A stretch of DNA of 35,576 bases from positions 1 to 35,576 of the forward strand of contig JBBDRM010000071.1 of NCBI GenBank assembly GCA_040905475.1, written 5' to 3'. Position numbers and translations under genes: made by a program. Source of the stretch: Actinomycetota bacterium. Lineage in GTDB: Bacteria > Actinomycetota > AC-67. A model generated the notes under the pieces. It worked only from the letters and a program-made list of their open reading frames with translations. It searched no databases and was not told the origin of the DNA. Below are positions 24,104 to 31,281 of the stretch, one piece after another (position 1 is the first letter of the stretch; each line of letters begins with the position of its first letter).

Positions 24104-24153
24104 CGTCTTCCCCGGCCGCCCGACTCGGGCCGGGAACGAACTGAGAGCGGATA

Positions 24154-25281
24154 ATGCGAACTTCCGTCTGCGACCTGTTCGAGATCGAATTCCCGATCTT
24201 CGCCTTCAGCCATTGCCGAGATGTCGTCGCCGCCGTCACCAACGCCGGCGGGATGGGCGTTCTGGGTGCGGCCGCGTTCTCCCCTGAGCAGCTCGAGATC
24301 GAGCTGAGCTGGATCGATTCCCACGTCGGCGGCAAGCCCTACGGCGTGGACGTCCTCATGCCCGCCTCGTACGTGGATGCGGGGGTCGGGCTCGATCGGA
24401 TGGCGGAAGAGCTCAACAAGATGATCCCCGAGGGGCATCGCCGTTTCGTGGCGGAGTTCCTCGAGCGACACGACGTCCCTCCCTTGCCAACCGGCGAGGA
24501 ACCGGCCAGCCGCTTCCTCGGGCTGACCCACGAGGGAGCCCGCTCGCAACTCGAGGTCGCGCTCGCGCATCCGGTCGGCCTGGTCGTCAACGCGCTCGGT
24601 CCTCCGCCGAAGGATGTGGTCGACCTTGCGCACGAGCGTGGCATGAAGGTCGGAGCGCTCGTCGGCACCGGGGCGCACGCGGTCAAGCAGGTCGCCGACG
24701 GCGTCGACGTGATCATCGCGCAAGGCACCGAGGCCGGCGGGCACACCGGCGAGATCTCCACGATGGTGCTCGTCCCCGAGGTCGTCGACGCGGTTCACCC
24801 CGCGCCGGTGCTGGCGGCCGGGGGGATCGGAACGGGCCGCCAGGTGGCCGCCGCGATGGCGCTTGGAGCCCACGGCGTCTGGACGGGTTCGGTGTGGCTT
24901 ACGGTGCGAGAGAGCGACACGCCGCCGGCGCTGGTGCAGAAGCTTCTCGCCGCGCGGAGCAACGAAACCGTCCGCTCGCGCTCGTGGTCGGGAAAGCCGA
25001 TCCGGATGCTCCGCACACCGTGGACCGAGGCATGGGCATCCCCCGACTCGCCCGGCACGCTGCCGGCCCCGTTGCAAGCCGTCCTGTTCGAGGAAGCCGA
25101 GCAACGCATGCAGCGTTCAAAGGACGACAACCTGGCGGGAACCCCGGTCGGGCAGATCGTCGGCCGGATGAACGCGATCCGATCCGCGCGAGACGTCTTC
25201 TTCGAGCTGGTCGAGGGATACTTGAAGACGGTGGCAGAACTCACCGGGATGCTGAACGACGAGCCTGGTGCCGCGCCATGA
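24154..25281 (+). CDS. Nitronate monooxygenase-like FMN protein
   Basis: 375 residues of the 2-nitropropane dioxygenase / FabK-like TIM-barrel family. Signs are the N-terminal FPIFAFSHCRDVVAAVTNAG, GGMGVLGAAAF, the flavin-site block VIIAQGTEAGGHTGEIST, and the phosphate-binding VLAAGGIGTGRQVAAAMALG. Members oxidise nitronates or act as enoyl reductases; in CoA-catabolic clusters the physiological role is often unknown. It has an insert of about 50 residues (around EFLERHDVPPLPTGEEPASR). 50 bases after the binding-protein gene; its stop overlaps the SDR start as ATGA. Confidence 0.87.
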   Translation: MRTSVCDLFEIEFPIFAFSHCRDVVAAVTNAGGMGVLGAAAFSPEQLEIELSWIDSHVGGKPYGVDVLMPASYVDAGVGLDRMAEELNKMIPEGHRRFVAEFLERHDVPPLPTGEEPASRFLGLTHEGARSQLEVALAHPVGLVVNALGPPPKDVVDLAHERGMKVGALVGTGAHAVKQVADGVDVIIAQGTEAGGHTGEISTMVLVPEVVDAVHPAPVLAAGGIGTGRQVAAAMALGAHGVWTGSVWLTVRESDTPPALVQKLLAARSNETVRSRSWSGKPIRMLRTPWTEAWASPDSPGTLPAPLQAVLFEEAEQRMQRSKDDNLAGTPVGQIVGRMNAIRSARDVFFELVEGYLKTVAELTGMLNDEPGAAP

Positions 25282-26036
25282 GGGATCCGGCCATGCCGGC
25301 CGTCCTCGCTGGCCGGCGAGTCGTCGTCACGGGTGCCTCGAGCGGGATCGGTGCGGCGATCGCTCGCTCGATCGTTTCGACGGGCGGGCGCGTTGCGATG
25401 ATCGCACGACGCGCCGAACGCCTCGACGGTCTGGCGGAGGAGCTCGGCGCGCACGCGGTGGCGCTCCCCTGCGATGTGACCAACTATGAAGAACTGAACG
25501 ATGTCGTCGCCAAAGCGGCCGCAGCGTTCGGCGGGCTGGACGCGGTCGTCGCGAACGCAGGCCATGCGCTCGTCGGTCACATCGCGACCGGCGACCCGGC
25601 CTCGTGGCGGAAGCTCCTCGATGTGGATCTGTTCGGGGTCCTCGCGACGATCCGGGCCACGCTCCCACACTTCGCAGACGAGGGGCCACGGGACGTCCTC
25701 CTCGTCGGATCGACCGCCGCCGTGAGTCCCCACGAGATATCCGGCGTCTACTCCGCAGCGAAACGGGGCGTCGCCGCGATCGCGGATTCGCTGCGTCTCG
25801 AGCTGGCGCCGCGGTCGATCCGCGTGTGCCTGCTGGAACCCGGCGACATCGCCACCGAGCTGCGCGACCGAGCCGTACGGGAGGAAGGGCGGCCGGCCAC
25901 CAGGCCGGTGACCGGAACGCATACGCCGATGGCTCCCGAGGAGCTTGCCGAGATCGTAACGTTCATACTTTTCCGACCGGAACGCATCGCGCTCAACCAT
26001 GTGGTCGTGCGACCGACCGGAGAGCTCACGCCGTGA
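25278..26036 (+). CDS. Short-chain dehydrogenase/reductase (SDR)
   Basis: 252 residues, classical SDR. Cofactor motif VVVTGASSGIGAAIAR with a basic pair (ARRAERLDG) after the second strand, suggesting NADP preference. NAGHALVGH, catalytic Ser in LLVGSTAAVS, and YSAAK (the YxxxK motif) are all present. ATG at 25278 overlaps the previous TGA (ATGA), and its own stop overlaps the next GTG. It could oxidise or reduce a hydroxyl on the imported compound or a 3-hydroxyacyl-CoA. Confidence 0.92.
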   Translation: MRDPAMPAVLAGRRVVVTGASSGIGAAIARSIVSTGGRVAMIARRAERLDGLAEELGAHAVALPCDVTNYEELNDVVAKAAAAFGGLDAVVANAGHALVGHIATGDPASWRKLLDVDLFGVLATIRATLPHFADEGPRDVLLVGSTAAVSPHEISGVYSAAKRGVAAIADSLRLELAPRSIRVCLLEPGDIATELRDRAVREEGRPATRPVTGTHTPMAPEELAEIVTFILFRPERIALNHVVVRPTGELTP

Positions 26037-26623
26037 CCCTCGACGTGTTGCACGCGCTGCGACTCAAGGGGATCGTCGCGCTCGACTTCCTTGCCGAGCT
26101 CGTCGAGCGCTCCTCCGGGGACGTGCAGGCGGAACTCGATCGCTTGACCGGGGAAGGCCTCGTACGCCTGCGCGAGACGCCCCGGCTCACCGGGTGGTCG
26201 CTGACGCCCGAAGGTCACGCGCGCCACGCCGACGAGATGGCCGCCCAACGCACTCCGGAGATCGTCTCATCGCTCACGCCCATCTACGAGGGCTTCCTTC
26301 GGCTCAACGATCGGGTGAAGGCACTGTCGACGTCGTGGCAGCAGCTTGCGACCGACGACCGGGCCGGCCGATGGGAAGCGATCGAGGAGCTCGCCGAGCT
26401 GCTCGGAGAGGCGGCCGCGATCTTGATCACGGCCGCCGGGGTGGTTCCCCGGTTCCGCTCGTACGAGCGCCGGTTGACGTCCGCGCTGGAGCAGCTCCGC
26501 GCCGGCGACGAACGGTTCTTCACCGGCGTGACGGTGGACTCGTTCCACACGGTGTGGTTCGAATGTCACGAGGATCTCATCCAGAGCCTGGGGCGCGATC
26601 GCGTGCAAGAGGGAAGCTTCTGA
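26033..26623 (+). CDS. Winged-helix domain protein linked to the PPDK-like gene
   Basis: 196 residues. The first ~70 (LHALRLKGIVALDFLAELVE through GWSLTPEGHARHADEM) look like a winged-helix domain of MarR/PadR-like shape, with a wing around LVRLRETPRLTGWSLTPEG. The remainder is helical, contains RLNDRVKALSTSW, and is not a recognised ligand domain. GTG start at 26033 overlaps the SDR stop (GTGA). Its TGA overlaps the next ATG (TGATG), so it is translationally coupled to the PPDK-like protein. It may be a regulator or a partner of that protein; which one cannot be told. Confidence 0.7.
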   Translation: MTLDVLHALRLKGIVALDFLAELVERSSGDVQAELDRLTGEGLVRLRETPRLTGWSLTPEGHARHADEMAAQRTPEIVSSLTPIYEGFLRLNDRVKALSTSWQQLATDDRAGRWEAIEELAELLGEAAAILITAAGVVPRFRSYERRLTSALEQLRAGDERFFTGVTVDSFHTVWFECHEDLIQSLGRDRVQEGSF

Positions 26624-28542
26624 TGGCCACGACGACGCGCGCGGATGTGGTCTCGTTCGACGACGCCGATCCCGGCGACGTCACCCGGCTCGGCGGCAAA
26701 GGGGCGAGCCTCGTCGAGATGAGGCGGCTCGGGCTGTCGGTCCCACCCGGCTTCATCATCTCGACCGACGTCTGCCGCCGATATCTTCACGAGAGTCGTC
26801 TGCCGGAAGCGATCGGCGCCGCCGTCGACGCGCACCTCGCAGACGTCGAACGAGCGGTCGGCCGCCGGCTCGGTGATCCCGATGCTCCCCTGCTGGTCTC
26901 CGTGCGATCCGGCGCGCCGGTTTCGATGCCGGGGATGATGGACACGATCCTGGACCTTGGATTGTGCGACGCGACCGTCGACGGCCTCGCTCGCGCGACG
27001 GGCGACGAGCGCTTCGCCTGGGATTGCTACGTCCGGCTCCTCGTCGCATACGGCGCGACCGTGCGCGGGATAGAGGCCGCGGCTTTGAGTGAGGCTATCG
27101 CCGGCTCCCCCGGGGACGCGGACGGCCTCCGCCGGTCGGTGCGATCCTTGCTGACGCTGATCGAAGAGCGCTCGGGGAAGCCCTTTCCGCAGGACACGCG
27201 CGCACAGCTCGACGAAGCGATCGCCGCGGTCTTCTCCTCGTGGGAGAGCCCGCGCGCGAAGAAGTACCGCCGGTACGCGGGCATCGACGACGACCTCGGC
27301 ACCGCCGTGGTGGTACAGGCGATGGTGTTCGGCAACCTCGGCGAGAGGTCGGGAACCGGCGTCGCGTTCACCCGGGATCCGGCCACCGGCGCCCGGTCGC
27401 CGTACGGCGACTTCCTCGCCGGTGCGCAGGGCGACGACGTCGTCGCCGGCGAACACGACGTCGGGTCCCTCGACGAATGCAGGGCGATCGCCCCCGAAGC
27501 GTTCGTCGAGCTCACGCGAGCCCTCGACGTCGTGGAGCATGCCCACCGCGACATGTGCGAGATCGAGTTCACCGTCGAGCAGGGGCGGCTGTGGGTGCTC
27601 CAATCGCGCGTCGGCCAGCGGACCGGCGTCGCCGCCGTGCGGATCGCGACCGAGATGATCGCAGAAGGCGTCATCGACCCGGCCGAGGCCATCACGCGGA
27701 TCCACCCCTCAGCTTTGCTCCATCTGCGCGCGCCCGTGCTCGACCCCGACGCGCCGCGCGAGCTCATCGGGCGCGGCGTGCCCGCATCCCCGGGATCCGC
27801 GGTCGGACGCGTGGCGCTCACCCCATCGCGGGCCGAGGAGATCGCGGCCGACGGCACGGACGTCATCCTCGTCCGGCCGTTCACGAGCCCGGACGACGTC
27901 GCGGGCATGATCGCGGCGCGCGGGATCGTCACAGCGCACGGCGGGCGGACGAGCCATGCGGCCGTCGTCGCGCGCGGCATGGACCGGCCGGCCGTGTGCG
28001 GCGTGGCCGGTCTCGTGGTCGGCGACGCCGGGGCCCGATTCGGCGCAACAACGGTTACCGAGGGCGACGAGCTCTCGATCGACGGCTCCTCGGGGGAGGT
28101 CTATCGCGGGATCGTCCCTCGTATCACACCCATCGCGGACCCGCGCGTCGAGACGCTCCTTGCGTACTGCGACTCCCACCGGCGGATCCCGGTCCTGGCG
28201 GAGGCGCAGCAACCGGGATGGGCGGACGGCCCCTTCGACGCGGACGGCGCGATCGTCTGCCGCTCCCGCGAGGACGTGGAGCGCGCCGTCCGGGCAGCCG
28301 ATCCTGATCGGACGCTGGTGATCGACCCGGAGGAGGCAGACGGAGCGGCGGCCCTCGCGGCCGGCGGCGAGGCGGCCGCCACCGGGATCCGCGTCGTCGC
28401 GCGCGTCGATCGCTCCTGGCCTGCCGCTGTGCGACGGCTTCCGCCGGCTCCGTGGATCGCCGTCGTAGCGACCGAAGAAGGCAGCTGGGCGGCGCGGCTT
28501 CTGGCCGCAACCGCCGAGGTTTCCGCCCCCGAAGCGCAGTAA
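26623..28542 (+). CDS. Pyruvate-phosphate-dikinase-like protein lacking the PEP-binding barrel
   Basis: 639 residues against ~870-900 for full PPDK. ATP-grasp motifs are intact: RLGGKGASLVEM, SVRSGAPVSMPGMMDTILDL, MVFGNLGERSGTGVAFTRDP and CEIEFTVEQGRLWVLQSRVG. The swivelling domain is intact with GGRTSHAAVVARGM (phospho-His 445). After residue ~490 the TIM barrel is only a stub: the segment that reads GLCRTEHMF in PPDK is AIVCRSREDVE here, so the catalytic Glu/His block and the rest of the barrel are lost. It can probably autophosphorylate from ATP, but a different acceptor or a partner barrel is needed. Shortened PPDKs are known in mycobacteria (Rv1127c, from memory). A partner lacking ATP-grasp exists at 1324-2937. 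Confidence 0.88.
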   Translation: MATTTRADVVSFDDADPGDVTRLGGKGASLVEMRRLGLSVPPGFIISTDVCRRYLHESRLPEAIGAAVDAHLADVERAVGRRLGDPDAPLLVSVRSGAPVSMPGMMDTILDLGLCDATVDGLARATGDERFAWDCYVRLLVAYGATVRGIEAAALSEAIAGSPGDADGLRRSVRSLLTLIEERSGKPFPQDTRAQLDEAIAAVFSSWESPRAKKYRRYAGIDDDLGTAVVVQAMVFGNLGERSGTGVAFTRDPATGARSPYGDFLAGAQGDDVVAGEHDVGSLDECRAIAPEAFVELTRALDVVEHAHRDMCEIEFTVEQGRLWVLQSRVGQRTGVAAVRIATEMIAEGVIDPAEAITRIHPSALLHLRAPVLDPDAPRELIGRGVPASPGSAVGRVALTPSRAEEIAADGTDVILVRPFTSPDDVAGMIAARGIVTAHGGRTSHAAVVARGMDRPAVCGVAGLVVGDAGARFGATTVTEGDELSIDGSSGEVYRGIVPRITPIADPRVETLLAYCDSHRRIPVLAEAQQPGWADGPFDADGAIVCRSREDVERAVRAADPDRTLVIDPEEADGAAALAAGGEAAATGIRVVARVDRSWPAAVRRLPPAPWIAVVATEEGSWAARLLAATAEVSAPEAQ

Positions 28543-28543
28543 T

Positions 28544-28563
28544 GCACTGTGTATAATGAGTGC
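28544..28563. promoter_or_regulatory. Consensus -10 box inside an inverted repeat at the GntR gene (leaderless start)
   Basis: TATAAT at 28552-28557, flanked by GCACT (28544-28548) and AGTGC (28559-28563), a perfect inverted repeat with a 10-bp spacer. Transcription would begin about 7 bases after the -10 box, at or next to the ATG at 28565, giving a leaderless mRNA. No good -35 box is seen. The dyad over the -10 suggests autorepression by the encoded GntR protein (inference). Confidence 0.6.
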
Positions 28564-28564
28564 G

Positions 28565-29356
28565 ATGAGCAAATCGGTTGGTGAATTGCACGCTACCGAG
28601 CGTCTCGTGACCAACGAACGCGTACGCGTCCCCAAGACCGCCGAGCTCGTCGCGTCCGAGCTCCGCCGGCGGATCGTTCGCGGTGAGCTCAAGGAAGGCG
28701 ATGCGCTCCCGCCCGAGACCGCCCTGATGGAGCAGTTCGGGATATCCAGACCGACCCTTCGCGAAGCGTTCCGCGTCCTCGAGGCCGAGTCACTGATCAC
28801 GATCCGTCGTGGCTCCCGCGGCGGCGCGCGCATCCGCATCCCCAGGGAAGAGGTCGCCGCGCAGTACGCCGGGCTCCTCCTGCAGTTGCGCGGCGCAACG
28901 CTCGGCGACGTGTTCCAAGCGCGTCTGGTCGTCGAGCCCCCCGCAGCGGCGTTGCTGTCCAACCAGAAGTCCAAGCGTGCGCTGGCGGCGATCCGCAAGG
29001 CGCTCGACGAAGAGGCGGCGGCGATGGACGACCCCGTGGCGTTCGGTCACGCCGCCGCCCGGTTCCACGAGCAGGTGGTCGAGCTCGCCGGGAACTACAC
29101 CCTCGCGATCTTCGCCGCGATGATCGCGGACATCATCGATCGTCATACCACTCAGCTCCTGCGCGATGCGGCCACCACGCCGACCCAGCCAGAGCAGGTT
29201 CGCCGCGCGCACCGGTCCCACGAGAAGCTCGTGCAGCTGATCGAGAAGGGCAACGCCGCGCAGGCCGAGGCACACTGGCGTAGCCACATGGAGTCGCTCG
29301 GACAGTGGTTCATCGACGGGGACGGCGCGAAGAAGCTCGTTGAGTTCTACACCTAG
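28565..29356 (+). CDS. GntR-family regulator, FadR/FCD subfamily
   Basis: 263 residues from ATG 28565. The N-terminal winged helix is clear: LRRRIVRGELKEGDALPPET, then LMEQFGISRPTLREAFRVLE, the GntR recognition helix. The C-terminal all-helical FCD domain contains DVFQARLVVEPPAA and RFHEQVVELAGN, with Asp and His residues where FCD proteins bind metal. An alternative in-frame ATG at 28556 overlaps the -10 box and is unlikely to be transcribed. It lies between the catabolic operon upstream and the importer-2 operon downstream and probably controls one or both, with an acyl-CoA or carboxylate effector (family knowledge). Confidence 0.9.
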   Translation: MSKSVGELHATERLVTNERVRVPKTAELVASELRRRIVRGELKEGDALPPETALMEQFGISRPTLREAFRVLEAESLITIRRGSRGGARIRIPREEVAAQYAGLLLQLRGATLGDVFQARLVVEPPAAALLSNQKSKRALAAIRKALDEEAAAMDDPVAFGHAAARFHEQVVELAGNYTLAIFAAMIADIIDRHTTQLLRDAATTPTQPEQVRRAHRSHEKLVQLIEKGNAAQAEAHWRSHMESLGQWFIDGDGAKKLVEFYT

Positions 29357-29362
29357 CCCTCG

Positions 29363-29378
29363 GGCCGGTGCTTCGGCC
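29363..29378 (+). terminator. Weak hairpin after the GntR gene
   Basis: GGCCG (29363-29367) and CGGCC (29374-29378) with a 6-base loop, beginning 7 bases after the GntR stop. A short T-run (TTTT) follows only 10 bases later, so intrinsic termination is possible but weak. Confidence 0.3.
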
Positions 29379-29466
29379 GGATCACCGCTTTTAGCTCGGA
29401 TCCAGCTCGGTCAGCCTGTTCCCCTCCGCACCCCCGGCCCGTAGGCTGAGCAAGGGCGCCGGGGCC

Positions 29467-29501
29467 TTGACGGGCTGAAGCTCACAGTTATATAAGTTAT
29501 A
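29467..29501 (+). promoter_or_regulatory. Putative promoter and repeat element of the importer-2 operon
   Basis: TTGACG at 29467-29472, 18-bp spacer, TATAAG at 29491-29496, in the most AT-rich stretch of the neighbourhood. The -10 is embedded in a direct repeat of AGTTATA (29486-29492 and 29495-29501, 9-bp period), a candidate site for the adjacent GntR regulator. The remaining bases of this 205-base gap show nothing else. Confidence 0.5.
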
Positions 29502-29561
29502 CAATTGACTTTGTGCCGGTCCCGAGCCGGCCGCTCGGAACTGCAGGGAGCGGGGTGGGAC

Positions 29562-29987
29562 ATGGACTTCCGTCGGAACCTTGATCTGGCGGGCGTCATC
29601 CTTATCGGAGTCGGCTTCGGCTTCGTCATCGGCGGCTGGGTCGGCCTGCGTGCTCAGGACTCTGTCGTCGAGCAGATCCCCTATCTGGCGAGCGGCGGGA
29701 TCGGCGGCCTCGCCTTGATCGCCACCGGCGCGTTCTTGCTCCACATGACCCGGCAAGGCCGCATCGAGCGTGAGGTCAAGGAGCTTGGCGATCGCCAGCG
29801 CACACTCGAGTCCACGATCGATCTCCTCGTTTCCGCGCTCTCGGAGAACAGCAAGTTGAAAGTGTCGCTCTCCGCCGCCGCGGCTGCGCGCCGGCGCAAC
29901 GCCAATGGCGGTTCGCTGCCGCGGCTCCGCGACGGAGCCGAGGAACCGGTGGCGGAACCGGTCGCCGCTTCCCTCGAGGATCAATGA
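29562..29987 (+). CDS. Small two-TM protein homologous to the LivM C-terminal extension of importer 1
   Basis: 141 residues. TM1 is around LAGVILIGVGFGFVIGGWV, TM2 around ASGGIGGLALIATGAFLL, then a charged likely coiled-coil (IEREVKELGDRQRTLESTI) and an Ala/Arg-rich tail. The first ~75 residues align with residues 381-450 of the LivM protein at 5453-6901: G-W, D-V, QI, SG and GGLALI fall at matching spacing. It begins the importer-2 operon and overlaps the next gene as ATGA. ATG at 29562 is preceded by a G-rich stretch; an upstream GTG would add 19 residues lacking sensible character. Probably a membrane accessory subunit of the importer (inference from the fusion). No named family was recognised. 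Confidence 0.82.
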   Translation: MDFRRNLDLAGVILIGVGFGFVIGGWVGLRAQDSVVEQIPYLASGGIGGLALIATGAFLLHMTRQGRIEREVKELGDRQRTLESTIDLLVSALSENSKLKVSLSAAAAARRRNANGGSLPRLRDGAEEPVAEPVAASLEDQ

Positions 29988-31246
29988 GGCTGCGACGCCT
30001 CTCCGCGTGCGCGGCCTGCGCCGCGTTGATGCTCATGGCCGGGCCCGGCGCGGTAACGGGATTCGCCCAGGTGGACACCAGCGGCATCGCGGCGGGCTCG
30101 GCGTCGGCCAGCAGCGTGTTCGCCAGGTACTCCGATGATGCGACGTTCTTCGAGGGGGCGACCCTTGGAACGGCGGACTTCTACCTCGGATACGCGTCGG
30201 GGGACGTCGACCGGAGCGGGTCCTCCGGGGCCATCGCGGCCGTCGCATATAGCCCGTACGTCGACCTCCCCGGGGCCGTCAACGCCCTGACCCCGGGACC
30301 CGACGTCGACTACGATTCCATCCTCTCGAGGGCGCGCGCGTCGATCACGGGACAACCGCCGAAGGACGCCGAGGCCTCGCTCACGACGCCGACGGATCAG
30401 GTTGAGGTGGGAACGATGGAGGCCCACCTGGCCGAAGGGCCCGTCCTCGACGCGTTCACCACGCTGACGCGTATCGAGCCCGCGCCGGCGACCTACATCA
30501 AGTCGTCGACGTCCCGCATCCGGGTCGCCAAGATCTCCGGACGTTCCGTCACGGAGGCAACGACGATCCTCCGCTCGGTCAGCATCGCGGGGTTGATCAC
30601 CTTCGATTCGATCACGCTGACGTCGACCGCGACCGCCGACGGCGGAGCGGGAGATGCCCGGGGGACGGTCCTGGTTGAAGGAGGATCGATCGCCGGAATG
30701 CCGATCGCTCTCACCGAGAACGGGATCCAGCTCACCGACCAGGCCGTTCCGCTCGACCTCCAGCAACTGGAGGAGGGCCTGCTCCAGGCGGGGATCGAGC
30801 TCATCGCCCCAAGCACGCTCACGCTCGAGCCCGGTCCGGAACGGTCGGTCGCGATCGCGACCGGGCCGAAGATCATCTTCACGTCCCCGCAGGCGAACAG
30901 GATCGAGATCGTGCTCGGTCGCGCGATGACTTCCTCGACGCTCCTTGCCGGATTCTTGCCGCCGGCGCTTCCCTCGATCCCGCCGGTTGCTCCGGCGCCG
31001 TTCGTCCCCGCGCCCGTCGACTCTGGTGGCTCCGTTTTCACGCCGCCGTCCGGCGTCATCGCGCAGCCGCCGGCCGCTCTGCCGGGATCTCGGGTCGTGG
31101 ATCTCAGCAGGCTCGTCCTGAGCGACGCGAAGTCACTCGATAGTTTCGCTGCCCTCTACGGCGCGATCGCCGTTGGGGGTCTGCTCGTGCTCGCCGGAGT
31201 GATCGCGCCCCGGCGACGATCCCTCATCGAGGAACGCCTCCGCTGA
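29984..31246 (+). CDS. Secreted, C-terminally membrane-anchored protein of the importer-2 operon
   Basis: 420 residues. An Arg-rich start and hydrophobic core (ACAACAALMLMAGPG) form a signal peptide with likely cleavage after GFA. The body is Ser/Thr-rich with probable beta structure (ATTILRSVSIAGLITFDSIT), followed by a Pro-rich stalk (LPSIPPVAPAPFVPAPV), a C-terminal TM segment (LYGAIAVGGLLVLAGVIA) and a basic tail RRRSLIEERLR. No family recognised. Domain order (signal, exposed domain, Pro-rich stalk, TM, short basic tail) matches the protein at 9143-10540 in the other importer locus, but the body sequences differ. It overlaps the two-TM gene by 4 bases and precedes the permease fusion by 35 bases. 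It may capture or present a hydrophobic ligand to the importer. Confidence 0.8.
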   Translation: MRLRRLSACAACAALMLMAGPGAVTGFAQVDTSGIAAGSASASSVFARYSDDATFFEGATLGTADFYLGYASGDVDRSGSSGAIAAVAYSPYVDLPGAVNALTPGPDVDYDSILSRARASITGQPPKDAEASLTTPTDQVEVGTMEAHLAEGPVLDAFTTLTRIEPAPATYIKSSTSRIRVAKISGRSVTEATTILRSVSIAGLITFDSITLTSTATADGGAGDARGTVLVEGGSIAGMPIALTENGIQLTDQAVPLDLQQLEEGLLQAGIELIAPSTLTLEPGPERSVAIATGPKIIFTSPQANRIEIVLGRAMTSSTLLAGFLPPALPSIPPVAPAPFVPAPVDSGGSVFTPPSGVIAQPPAALPGSRVVDLSRLVLSDAKSLDSFAALYGAIAVGGLLVLAGVIAPRRRSLIEERLR

Positions 31247-31281
31247 ACAGGCGCGAGGTGCCGGGCGTCTAGGGAAACCGC

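Noticed and set aside
21424-24144. Plus-strand open frame of about 900 codons crossing the ligase/binding-protein divergent region
   Set aside because: It runs antisense through the ligase and out of frame through the binding protein; shadow composition.
24104-24153. Small GC hairpin (GCCCGA/TCGGGC) between the binding protein and NMO genes
   Set aside because: Stem is short with almost no loop and no T-run, and the genes appear co-transcribed, so a terminator is not supported.
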